64,000 nucleotides of DNA from CAVQUE01 sp046290435 (GTDB lineage Bacteria > Actinomycetota > Acidimicrobiia > Acidimicrobiales > UBA8592). The notes below the pieces were generated by a model, which saw only the letters and a list, made by a program, of their open reading frames with translations, was not told the DNA's origin and did no database searches. The stretch spans positions 39,609-103,608 of the forward strand of contig JBKAGO010000001.1 of NCBI GenBank assembly GCA_046290435.1, in the 5' to 3' direction. This document shows, one piece after another, positions 1 to 8,794 of this stretch (position 1 is its first letter; every line of letters begins with the position of its first letter). The position numbers and the translations under genes are program-made.

Positions 1-66
1 CGATGCGCAAGGCCTCGACGAAGGACTCCTCGTCCTCGACGACGAGAACTCTGGCGGCGGTGGGGG

Positions 67-70
<4 letters not shown>
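1..70 (-). CDS. Response regulator, N-terminal fragment (PhoB/RegX3/PhoP-like)
   Basis: Only the first 23 codons lie in the window; the gene runs off the left edge. They read MTPTAARVLVVEDEESFVEAL, with the beta1 strand and acidic cluster (VVEDEE) typical of receiver domains. The ATG overlaps the stop codon of the histidine kinase gene as ATGA, implying translational coupling, so this is the cognate regulator of that kinase. Placement at the end of a pst-phoU-phoR cluster argues for the phosphate-response regulator (RegX3 or PhoP in other actinobacteria). The output domain is not visible, so the exact orthology is open. Confidence 0.8.
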
Positions 71-1398
<1,328 letters not shown>

Positions 1399-1422
1399 GG
1401 CCGTCTCGCCGTCGGCTCGCGT

Positions 1423-2205
1423 TCAGGCGTTGCCATCACCGTCGTGTCCGTCGATGTCGCTCATCGCAGTCACATCGATGTCGTTCGGCTCGGCGTGCTC
1501 GCGGCCGTAGATGGTCCGTCGCATACTCAGGCGGGCTGCGCCGGCATGTTCTGGCATCCAACCGTCCACCATGTATCGGACACGCTCACCGATGTTGACG
1601 GCGTGATCGCCGATGCGCTCGTAGTAGCGGCACACCAGCGCCAGCTGCACCGCCGGCTGCAGACCGAGTTCCTCGGCGTTGTGCGTCTCGAAGACCGCGA
1701 GCACGGTCTGGATGTTCAGCTCGTCCAGGCGATCGTCGATGTCATCGAGTGCAGCGGCCAGACCGGCTTCACGCTCGGCATAGGAGTCGAGCGCCAGTCG
1801 GAACAGGCGTGCCGCCTCTTCCGACATCTGGACGAGCAGCCCCCGGACCTTCGGGCTGATCGGCGTGCCATAGATTCGACGGGTCGCCTTTGCGATGTTC
1901 GTCATGAGATCGCCGGAGCGCTCGATCTCGGCGGTCAGCCACAGCGCCGTCAGGATCTCCCGCAGGTCGCTGGCCATCGGCTGCTGCAGAGCCAGCAATT
2001 GATAGCAGTGTTCCTCGATCTCCAGCGCGAGCGCATCGAGGACGTCGTCGTCCTCGATCAGGGCCTGCGCCCCGTTGAGGTCACCGGCAAGGAACGCCTC
2101 GGTACCGCGCGGGATCGATTCGGTCACCAGCCCCGCCATGCGGACGATGCCCTGGCGGACTTCTTCGAGGTCGTCGTGGAAGCTCCGACGCAGTTCTTCG
2201 GTCAT
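1423..2205 (-). CDS. phoU: Phosphate transport system regulatory protein PhoU
   Basis: 260 residues, slightly longer than the usual 210-240 because of a C-terminal tail. It has two tandem PhoU helical-bundle repeats with acidic metal-binding signatures (AEIERSGDLMTNIAK and YYERIGDHAVNIGE). PhoU damps Pho signalling by linking the Pst transporter to PhoR. The ATG at 2205 has an AGGAG Shine-Dalgarno five bases upstream. It sits between pstB and phoR in one minus-strand operon. The C-terminal tail after about residue 225, ending in DIDGHDGDGNA, is probably disordered. Confidence 0.95.
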   Translation of the reverse strand: MTEELRRSFHDDLEEVRQGIVRMAGLVTESIPRGTEAFLAGDLNGAQALIEDDDVLDALALEIEEHCYQLLALQQPMASDLREILTALWLTAEIERSGDLMTNIAKATRRIYGTPISPKVRGLLVQMSEEAARLFRLALDSYAEREAGLAAALDDIDDRLDELNIQTVLAVFETHNAEELGLQPAVQLALVCRYYERIGDHAVNIGERVRYMVDGWMPEHAGAARLSMRRTIYGREHAEPNDIDVTAMSDIDGHDGDGNA

Positions 2206-2239
2206 GTCGACTCCTGTGCAGTTCCCGAGATCGTGACGA

Positions 2240-3133
2240 TCAACCGAAGCGGCCGGTCACGTAATTCTCGGTCCGCTCGTCGTTGGGATTCGAGAACATC
2301 TTGTCGGTCCTGTCGAACTCGACGAGGATGCCGGTGCGGGTGTCGCTGTCGGGATTGACCTCGACGGAGTAGAAGGCCGTGCGGTCGCTCACCCGTGCAG
2401 CCTGCTGCATGTTGTGGGTCACGATGACGATCGAGTACTCGGACTTGATCTCCTGCATGAGTTCTTCGATCCGGGTGGTGGCGATCGGGTCGAGCGCCGA
2501 GCACGGTTCGTCCATGAGCAACACATCGGGGTTCGTGGCAATGGCACGGGCGATGCACAGGCGCTGCTGCTGACCACCCGACAGACCGAGCGCAGAGTCG
2601 TCGAGTCGATCCTTCACCTCGTCCCAGATGGCGGCCTTGCGCAGTGCGTTCTCGACGACCTCGTCGAGTTCGCCGCCCCGCTTCTTCTTCTTCACCATCC
2701 CGCTGACGCGCGGCCCGTAGGCGATGTTGTCGTAGATCGACTTCGGGAACGGATTCGGCTTCTGGAAGACCATGCCGATTCGGCGCCGGACCTCGACGGG
2801 ATCGACACGCTTGTCGTAGAGATCGACGCCGTGGTAGTGCAGACTGCCGGTAACTCGGGCGATGTCGATGAGGTCGTTCATGCGGTTGAGGCACCGCAGG
2901 ACCGTCGTCTTGCCACAGCCCGATGGGCCGATGAATGCCGTGATCTCGTGCTCGCGGATCTCGAGATCGACGTCGCGCACTGCACGAAAGTCGCCGTAGT
3001 AGACGTTGACGTCGGCGAGCTCGAAGACGACGGTGCCCTCGGGGCTGGGCTCGACTTCGATGCGTGCTTCGGCGGCGACGGCTGGGCTGGCACCGTCTGA
3101 GGCCTTGGATTGGTCGGTCACCACGTTGTCCAT
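2240..3133 (-). CDS. pstB: Phosphate ABC transporter ATP-binding protein
   Basis: 297 residues from the ATG at 3133, chosen because AGGAG lies 7 nt upstream; an in-frame GTG at 3166 would overlap the pstA stop and has a weaker site. Walker A (GPSGCGKTT, residues 69-77), Q-loop, signature LSGGQQQRL, Walker B (VLLMDEPCSALD) and H-loop (VTHNMQQ) are intact. The FYSVEVNPDSDTRTG and FSNPNDERTENYVTGRFG segments are typical of PstB C termini. It powers high-affinity phosphate import with PstC/PstA. An N-terminal extension of about 35 residues precedes the ABC core. Confidence 0.96.
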   Translation of the reverse strand: MDNVVTDQSKASDGASPAVAAEARIEVEPSPEGTVVFELADVNVYYGDFRAVRDVDLEIREHEITAFIGPSGCGKTTVLRCLNRMNDLIDIARVTGSLHYHGVDLYDKRVDPVEVRRRIGMVFQKPNPFPKSIYDNIAYGPRVSGMVKKKKRGGELDEVVENALRKAAIWDEVKDRLDDSALGLSGGQQQRLCIARAIATNPDVLLMDEPCSALDPIATTRIEELMQEIKSEYSIVIVTHNMQQAARVSDRTAFYSVEVNPDSDTRTGILVEFDRTDKMFSNPNDERTENYVTGRFG

Positions 3134-3158
3134 GCTTTCACTCCTGTCGTCGTCACGC

Positions 3159-4139
3159 TCATCCACGCCTCTTCTCGAACCGGTTGCGCAGCAGGATCGC
3201 CGCCATGTTCAGCATCAGCACCAGCACCAGGAGCACGACGATCGCGGCGGCCGCCGCTGAGGCGAAACCTTCGTCTCGTCCTCGCTGACCCACCCAGGTG
3301 ACGATCATGATGGGCAGTGCGGTGAAGCGGTCCTGCAACGCACTCGGATCGAGGATCGAGGGATTTGCCGTCAGGCCACCGCTGATGGCGCCGATGAGGA
3401 TCAGTGGAGCCGCCTCGCCGATGGCCCGCGACATCGACAACAACGTGCCGGTCAGGATCCCGGGGGCGGCGTAGGGGAGGACCTGGGTCCGGATCATGTC
3501 GGATTTCGTCGCACCGACCCCATAGGCGCCCTCCTTCAGGCCCTGCGGGACAGCCCGTACAGCCTCCTGCGACGTGATGATCACGATGGGCAGGACCAGG
3601 ATCGAGAGCGTCAAGCCGGCGGACACGACCGACGAGCCGCCGGTGAGGTCGACGAGCCAGCTCAGACCGATGAAACCGAAGATGGTGTTGCGCTCGACGA
3701 ACAGGAAGAGCCCCAGCAGGCCATACACCACCGAGGGCACACCGGCGAGATTCCGGATTGCCAGCTCGATGAAGGTCGTGAAGCGGTTCTTGTGGGCGTA
3801 CTCCTCGAGATAGATGGCGGCAGCGATGCCCGTCGGGAACGCGATCATGGCGACGAAGACCGCGATCCAGAACGAGCCGTAGAGCCCTTGTTGGACGCCG
3901 AGTTGATCGTCGATCGACCGCGACCGCAAGGTGCCGGTGAGGAAGCCACCGAGACGGTTGGAGAGCTGGGACCACCCGTCGATCAGGACATCGACGATCA
4001 AGACTCCGATGATGAGCAGCGAGATGAAGAGCGTGCCGGCGATGACGATCTGGAAGGCCGCGCCGGGCAGATCGCGTTTGCGGCCCTCGAGGAGTTCGGT
4101 GCTCTTGCGGGCGGTGTCGCCCAGCGTGCTGATGGCCAT
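3159..4139 (-). CDS. pstA: Phosphate ABC transporter permease PstA
   Basis: 326 residues with about six transmembrane helices and the binding-protein-dependent permease EAA-type loop (EAVRAVPQGLKEGAYGVGATK) that docks on PstB. The ATG has GAGGAG seven bases upstream. It lies 11 bp after pstC and its stop is 25 bp before the preferred pstB start. Together with PstC it forms the inner-membrane channel for phosphate. Length and topology match the family; nothing unusual is visible. Confidence 0.95.
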   Translation of the reverse strand: MAISTLGDTARKSTELLEGRKRDLPGAAFQIVIAGTLFISLLIIGVLIVDVLIDGWSQLSNRLGGFLTGTLRSRSIDDQLGVQQGLYGSFWIAVFVAMIAFPTGIAAAIYLEEYAHKNRFTTFIELAIRNLAGVPSVVYGLLGLFLFVERNTIFGFIGLSWLVDLTGGSSVVSAGLTLSILVLPIVIITSQEAVRAVPQGLKEGAYGVGATKSDMIRTQVLPYAAPGILTGTLLSMSRAIGEAAPLILIGAISGGLTANPSILDPSALQDRFTALPIMIVTWVGQRGRDEGFASAAAAAIVVLLVLVLMLNMAAILLRNRFEKRRG

Positions 4140-4150
4140 GGCGTTGCTCC

Positions 4151-5092
4151 TCAGTACTGCTCGCGGATACGGGCCACGAACCGGTTGGCGATCATGTTGA
4201 GGGCGAGGGTGATCGTGAAGAGGAGCAGACCGACGAAGAACAGACTCTGGAAGGTCAGTCCCTCACCCACCACGTTGTCGGTGCCCTTGGCCAGCGAGGC
4301 CATCGCGGCGGTCATCGTGAGGCTCCCGTCATAGGGGGAAGCCGTGAAGACGGCCGCGTCGGCAGCACCGCCTGCCATGAACACGACCATCGTCTCGCCC
4401 ATGGCTCGGGAGACGGCGATGATCAGCGAGGCGACGAGGCCGGAGATGGCAGCGGGGATCACGACCCGTAGCGTCGTGGTGACCTTGCGGGCACCCATGC
4501 CGGCGGAGGCTTCCCGCAATGTGTTCGGGACGGCTCGCATGGCGTCCTCGGAGACCGAGGCCACCAGCGGGATCGTCAGGATCCCCACGCCGATGCCGGC
4601 GGCCAGGATCGACCCCCGCCCACCAACACCGCCGATGTTGGCGACGATGTTGGGGGCGATCCACAGCAGGGCGAAGAAGCCGAGGACCACGCTGGGAATA
4701 CCTGCGAGGATCTCGAGGATGGGCTTCAGGACCTTGCGCACCCCAGCCGGGGCGTACTCCGACAGGTAGATCGCAGCCCCGAGTCCGAGCGGGGCGGCCA
4801 CGAGCATCGCGATGGCGGTGACCCAGAACGTTGCGACGAGCAGTGTCGGGATGTCGTAGATGCCGCGGCGGGGGAACCAGCCGATCTGTCCCCAGGTGAC
4901 GCTCCAGTCGATGTCGCGAATGAAGATCCAAGCCTCGGACAGCAAGGCGTACACGATCAGTGCCGAGACGAGGATGGAGAACGACGCCGCACCGAGGAGC
5001 AGGTACCTGATCGCGGATTCGCGCCGGAGCCGTCTCGGGGACCCGGCGAGGGAATCGATGTCGACTCCGGTTCGGATGCTCACATCTGCCAT
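4151..5092 (-). CDS. pstC: Phosphate ABC transporter permease PstC
   Basis: 313 residues from ATG 5092, preferred over an in-frame GTG at 5113 because GAAGG lies 9 nt before the ATG. Six predicted membrane helices and the permease loop (EDAMRAVPNTLREASAGMGA) are visible, followed by the conserved AVSRAMGETMVVFMAGG segment. Partner of PstA. A strong hairpin lies in the pstS-pstC gap, so pstC and the downstream genes are probably expressed at a lower level than pstS. Confidence 0.95.
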   Translation of the reverse strand: MADVSIRTGVDIDSLAGSPRRLRRESAIRYLLLGAASFSILVSALIVYALLSEAWIFIRDIDWSVTWGQIGWFPRRGIYDIPTLLVATFWVTAIAMLVAAPLGLGAAIYLSEYAPAGVRKVLKPILEILAGIPSVVLGFFALLWIAPNIVANIGGVGGRGSILAAGIGVGILTIPLVASVSEDAMRAVPNTLREASAGMGARKVTTTLRVVIPAAISGLVASLIIAVSRAMGETMVVFMAGGAADAAVFTASPYDGSLTMTAAMASLAKGTDNVVGEGLTFQSLFFVGLLLFTITLALNMIANRFVARIREQY

Positions 5093-5135
5093 TTCGGGAA
5101 ACCTTCTTCGCACTCGTCAGGGGAAAGCCGGGGGG

Positions 5136-5169
5136 TGCTCCGGGGACGGGCGAACCCGCCCCCGGAGCA
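5136..5169 (-). terminator. Intercistronic hairpin between pstS and pstC
   Basis: A 10-bp perfect stem (TGCTCCGGGG at 5136-5145 with CCCCGGAGCA at 5160-5169) is extended inside by CGGG/CCCG closing a CGAA loop. There is no U-tract, so it is more likely a partial attenuator or 3'-end mRNA stabiliser that raises pstS over pstCAB than a complete terminator. Such differential expression suits a binding protein needed in excess over the transporter. Confidence 0.6.
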
Positions 5170-5196
5170 GTCACGGTCTGCGACCGCTGGTCGAGA

Positions 5197-6243
5197 TCAG
5201 CGGCCTTCCCAGGCAGCCTGGGTCTCGGCCTTGAGCTCTTCGGTCAGCTCGACGTAGCCGACCTTGGCCACCGCGGTGTCGAGACCCTCGGTGACGTAGA
5301 AGTCGACGAAGGCTGCTGCCGCCGGGTTCTCGGCGATGCGGGCGTTGTTCGCATAGAAGTACAGGGGCCGGGCGATCGGGTACTCGCCGCTCGCCACGGT
5401 CTCGGGGGTGGGTGCCACACAGCCGTCGCCGCCGTCGACCTCGAGGATCTTCACGTCGGAGTTGATGGCAAAGGCGTAGCCGACCCAACCGAAGCTGGTG
5501 TCGCTGCCCTGAATGCCCTGGATGATCACGTTGTCGTCAGCCGACGGGCTGTAGTCGGGGCGGGTTGTGGGTTCCTGGCCCCGCTCCTCGGCGGTGTCCT
5601 CCCACACGATCTCGATGAAAGCATCGAAGGTGCCCGACTCCTCACCGGGACCGAAGACATCCAGCGGCGCATCGGGCAGATCGCCCGCACCACCGAGCTC
5701 GGCGGACAACTCGTTCGCGTCTGCCCAGCTCGAGAAACCGGTCGACTCCGGACCGACCAGGCCGTAGATGTCGGCGAAGCTCACGCACTCGACCGCATCG
5801 TTCGCGGTGCTGGTGAGCACGGCAAGGCCATCGATACCGACCAACAACTCGGTGAACTCGATCCCGTTCTCCTCACAGATCGCGATCTCGTCATCCGCGA
5901 TCGCACGAGACGCACCCGTCATGTCGGCCTCGCCGTCGCAGAAGATCGCGAACCCGTCACCGGTCCCCGGACCATCGACCGCGATGTTCACGTTCGGGTT
6001 GATCTCGTTGAAGAGCTCCTGGGTACGTGCCGACACCGGCTCCACCGTCGACGAACCCGTCACGAAGACCTCGCCGGACAGATCGCCCTCGCCGGCGCCT
6101 TCTTCGGCACCCTCCTCAGAACCCTCTTCAGCGCCTTCTTCGGTCCCTGCATCGGTGTCGTCATCGTCGCCGCAGGCGGCGGCGATCAAGGCGAACGACA
6201 ACAAGATGGCCAGCAATGCGACCAGTCGTCTCGAGATACTCAC
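5197..6243 (-). CDS. pstS: Phosphate-binding lipoprotein PstS
   Basis: 348 residues from GTG 6243, chosen because AGGAGG lies 8 nt upstream. A lipoprotein signal peptide ends LIAAAC with lipidated Cys24, followed by an acidic Glu/Gly-rich linker (about 28-50). The mature domain has the phosphate-binding motifs GSSTVEPV and DGPGTGDGF...TGASR. It delivers phosphate to PstCA at the membrane surface. It is the first gene of the pst-phoU-phoR operon, with a three-unit candidate PHO box about 100 bp upstream, so induction by phosphate limitation is expected. Confidence 0.96.
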   Translation of the reverse strand: MSISRRLVALLAILLSFALIAAACGDDDDTDAGTEEGAEEGSEEGAEEGAGEGDLSGEVFVTGSSTVEPVSARTQELFNEINPNVNIAVDGPGTGDGFAIFCDGEADMTGASRAIADDEIAICEENGIEFTELLVGIDGLAVLTSTANDAVECVSFADIYGLVGPESTGFSSWADANELSAELGGAGDLPDAPLDVFGPGEESGTFDAFIEIVWEDTAEERGQEPTTRPDYSPSADDNVIIQGIQGSDTSFGWVGYAFAINSDVKILEVDGGDGCVAPTPETVASGEYPIARPLYFYANNARIAENPAAAAFVDFYVTEGLDTAVAKVGYVELTEELKAETQAAWEGR

Positions 6244-6345
6244 GGAAGTTCCCTCCTGGGGGTCTCTGTCGGTGTGGTCCCGCACCATGCGGAGGCCACG
6301 CAACAGAGGGGCACGCTACGGAGGGGTGTTGACCCCCAACGCGCC

Positions 6346-6378
6346 AGTCGGTGAACCTGAGGTGAACACCGGCCGAAC
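6346..6378 (-). promoter_or_regulatory. Candidate PHO box upstream of pstS
   Basis: On the minus strand there are three consecutive 11-bp units in phase: GTTCGGCCGGT (6378-6368), GTTCACCTCAG (6367-6357) and GTTCACCGACT (6356-6346). Actinobacterial PhoP boxes described in Streptomyces consist of 11-bp direct repeats built on GTTCACC. The position, about 100 bp before the pstS start in the gap after the phoU-like gene, is right for an activator site. Binding itself is inferred. Confidence 0.75.
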
Positions 6379-6404
6379 CCTCGGAACAGGTCCCGACGCC
6401 TCGG

Positions 6405-7085
6405 TCAGTCGTCGACGATGTCGACGGTTCCGTCCTCGAGATAGTCCTGACGCTGGAGCGGCTCGGTGACGCTCGTCATGATCCCGGAGAGGTTGGCGAC
6501 GATGCGCTTCCAGTACCGGTACAGGATCGCACGGGGAACGGCGAACGAGCCCGGCTCGGTCGAGTGCATCAGTTCACGGATCCGACTCTCGAGCGAGATC
6601 CGGAGATCGCTCGACCGCTGCAGGAAATCCGCGACCCGCTCGGCATCGGGCGCCACCAGCAGGTCGGCGGTCTCGGCGATCAACGCCGAGATGACCTGCC
6701 GCTCGCGGACCATCACCGCAGTGTCGGGCTGTCCGGCCAGCGAAATGCCCTCCTCGGCGAGATCGAGGATGTTCTTCGCCTGGTCGCCGATGCGTTCCAC
6801 CTTCTTGATCAGCAGCGTGTAGCTCAGCACGACCGCAACGTCGAAGGTGCCGTGCACTGCGAGATGGGTGACGAGGACGCCCCGCAACTCCTGCTCGGCG
6901 CGGTTGATCCGTTCGTCGGTGGCCCGCACGTCTTCGGTCACCGACGAGACATCGGCTCCGCCGAGCACCGCCGTGCAGGCGAGATCGAACGAGTGCCGTG
7001 CGTCGGCCAACATCGACACGGTGCGGTTCGTGATCTGCTCGAGACCGGATTCGCTCTCGCCCTTGCGGAAGAAGGACATCACCAT
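6405..7085 (-). CDS. Second PhoU-domain protein
   Basis: 226 residues with one recognisable PhoU-type helical repeat (LIKKVERIGDQAKNILDLAEEG) and helical remainder. The ATG is preceded by GGAG at 6 nt; an ATG two codons later is also possible. It lies 21 bp downstream of a Na/phosphate symporter gene on the same strand, a recurrent pairing in which PhoU-like proteins modulate NptA-type symporters. It shares only family-level similarity with the PhoU at 1423-2205, so it is not a recent duplicate. Confidence 0.85.
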   Translation of the reverse strand: MVMSFFRKGESESGLEQITNRTVSMLADARHSFDLACTAVLGGADVSSVTEDVRATDERINRAEQELRGVLVTHLAVHGTFDVAVVLSYTLLIKKVERIGDQAKNILDLAEEGISLAGQPDTAVMVRERQVISALIAETADLLVAPDAERVADFLQRSSDLRISLESRIRELMHSTEPGSFAVPRAILYRYWKRIVANLSGIMTSVTEPLQRQDYLEDGTVDIVDD

Positions 7086-7106
7086 GACAAGCTCCAGAGT
7101 GGGGCG

Positions 7107-8246
7107 TCAGCGCAGCAGCGCGACACCGATGAGGGGGATGACGATGAACGCCCCGACCACGTAGCCCACAGCGTAGGCACGCCGTTGGATCGCGAGGTCC
7201 GCGAGCGCCTGGGCCAGGCGGATCGGGATGTCACGCATCAACGGCACGGGATAGAGGATGAGGATTCCGGCCACGTTGAACAGGGTGTGGACGAGCGCAA
7301 TCGTGAGCGCTTCCGGGCGACTCGCCGCCAGTGCCGCCAACAGCGCAGTGAACGTGGTTCCCACATTGGCCCCGAGGGTGACCGGGTACGCGTTGCGCAA
7401 GGTGATCACACCCGCTGCAGCGAGAGGCACGAGGATCGACGTGGTGATGCTCGAGGACTGGACCGAGACCGTCACCACGACTCCGAGCGCCATGGCCACG
7501 AGGCCGCCGCCCTTGCCGAGCACCGCGTTGAGGGACCGCTCGATCCGGTCGGCGACCAACGCCTTCATGTTCTTGGTTATGAAGATGAGCGCAGAGATGA
7601 CGATGATCAGGCCGGTGCCGACGAGGAGCACCCCGAGCACGTTGCCGCTCGCACCGAGGGTTTGCCACAGGTCGCTGAGCCAACCGACCGGCTCCTTCAC
7701 CCACTGTTTGATGGGGCTCTCCCAATCCGATCCGCCGGTCCCCGTGAGCCGCTCGGTGAGCCACTCGGCGGTCGAAGAGAGCACTCCTGTGATGAGTTCG
7801 AACGGAAGCAGGATCGCCACCGCCAGGAGATTGAAGAAGTCGTGCACGGTGGCCGTGGCGAATGCTCGACGGAACTCCGCCGACTGCCGGATGTGTCCGA
7901 GCGAGATCAAGGTGCCCGTCACCGTGGTCCCGATGTTGGCGCCCATGATCATGGGTACGGCGTCGTCGACCCCCACAGCGCCTGCTGCCACGAGACCCAC
8001 GATCACCGACGTGCTCGCCGACGACGACTGCACGAGGACGGTGCCCAGGATTCCGACGAACAAGGCCGCCAAGGGGTTCCCGACGGCCGAGAACAACTGC
8101 TCCTGTGTGTCCTCCCCCATCGCAGCGATCCCCTCCTCGAGCGACGACACGCCGACGAGGAACAGGTAGATGAGGGCCACGACGACGCCAGCTCGGGCGG
8201 GCGCAGGGAGGCGTCGAGGTACGGGCTCGACCTGGAGCAGACTCAT
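7107..8246 (-). CDS. Na+/phosphate symporter (NptA/PNaS family)
   Basis: 379 residues, about eight to nine membrane helices. Two inverted-topology repeats each carry the family signature: VQSSSASTS in the first half and VQSSSITTS in the second, together with GANIGTTVTG and GANVGTTFTA. These mark a sodium-dependent phosphate cotransporter. The downstream PhoU-like gene is probably in the same operon, and a degenerate three-unit PHO box lies just upstream of the start. It would provide low-energy phosphate uptake complementary to Pst. Confidence 0.92.
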   Translation of the reverse strand: MSLLQVEPVPRRLPAPARAGVVVALIYLFLVGVSSLEEGIAAMGEDTQEQLFSAVGNPLAALFVGILGTVLVQSSSASTSVIVGLVAAGAVGVDDAVPMIMGANIGTTVTGTLISLGHIRQSAEFRRAFATATVHDFFNLLAVAILLPFELITGVLSSTAEWLTERLTGTGGSDWESPIKQWVKEPVGWLSDLWQTLGASGNVLGVLLVGTGLIIVISALIFITKNMKALVADRIERSLNAVLGKGGGLVAMALGVVVTVSVQSSSITTSILVPLAAAGVITLRNAYPVTLGANVGTTFTALLAALAASRPEALTIALVHTLFNVAGILILYPVPLMRDIPIRLAQALADLAIQRRAYAVGYVVGAFIVIPLIGVALLR

Positions 8247-8264
8247 GGCTCGCCGAAGCTAACA

Positions 8265-8297
8265 CCGAGACGAACGAAGGGTGAATTTCCGGTGACG
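8265..8297 (-). promoter_or_regulatory. Candidate degenerate PHO box upstream of the Na/phosphate symporter
   Basis: Minus-strand units CGTCACCGGAA (8297-8287), ATTCACCCTTC (8286-8276) and GTTCGTCTCGG (8275-8265) are spaced exactly 11 bp and each resembles GTTCACC. They lie 19 bp from the ATG, close enough to overlap the core promoter. The match is weaker than at pstS, so this is a candidate only. Confidence 0.5.
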
Positions 8298-8326
8298 AGA
8301 CGACGCCAACGACGAGAGGGGCCGAG

Positions 8327-8794
8327 TCAGAGCGCCCCGGCTGCGGCGAGCACCTCGAGGTCGCGGGGGTAGCTGAGCAGCCCGGCGGCCTCGTCCGGGG
8401 AGACCCAACGGATCTCCTCGACCTCGTCGTTCGGTTCGAACGCCCCGTCGACGACCGTCATCAGCCAATAGCGGACGAGCTTGTCGCGACCCTTGTGGTC
8501 GACATAGCGGGTGACAGCGACCTCGGCACCCAGCGAGCAGACGAGCCCGGTCTCCTCGGCGACCTCACGTAGCGCGCACTGTTCGAGGGTCTCGCCCGGG
8601 TCGAGCTTGCCCTTCGGGAACGTCCAGTCGTCGTAGCGAGGCCGATGGACCAACAGGATGCGCCCGTTCCCGTCGACGACCACGCCCCCGCCGGCGAAGA
8701 CCTCCACCTCGACATCGGCCTCGACATCGGCCTCACCAACGCCGCGATCGTCGTGGTGACCGACGTCGCTGCGGTCGTCGGGCTGCTGTGTCAC
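8327..8794 (-). CDS. Nudix hydrolase
   Basis: 155 residues from GTG 8794, whose GTG overlaps the polyphosphate kinase stop as GTGA. A full Nudix box is visible: G-x5-E-x7-REVAEETG (GKLDPGETLEQCALREVAEE). It resembles the Nudix half of mycobacterial MutT1, which also neighbours ppk, but lacks the C-terminal histidine-phosphatase domain. Possible substrates are diadenosine polyphosphates, diphosphoinositol-like compounds or oxidised nucleotides; sequence cannot decide. A low-complexity acidic stretch (VEADVEVEV) precedes the fold. Confidence 0.9.
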   Translation of the reverse strand: MTQQPDDRSDVGHHDDRGVGEADVEADVEVEVFAGGGVVVDGNGRILLVHRPRYDDWTFPKGKLDPGETLEQCALREVAEETGLVCSLGAEVAVTRYVDHKGRDKLVRYWLMTVVDGAFEPNDEVEEIRWVSPDEAAGLLSYPRDLEVLAAAGAL

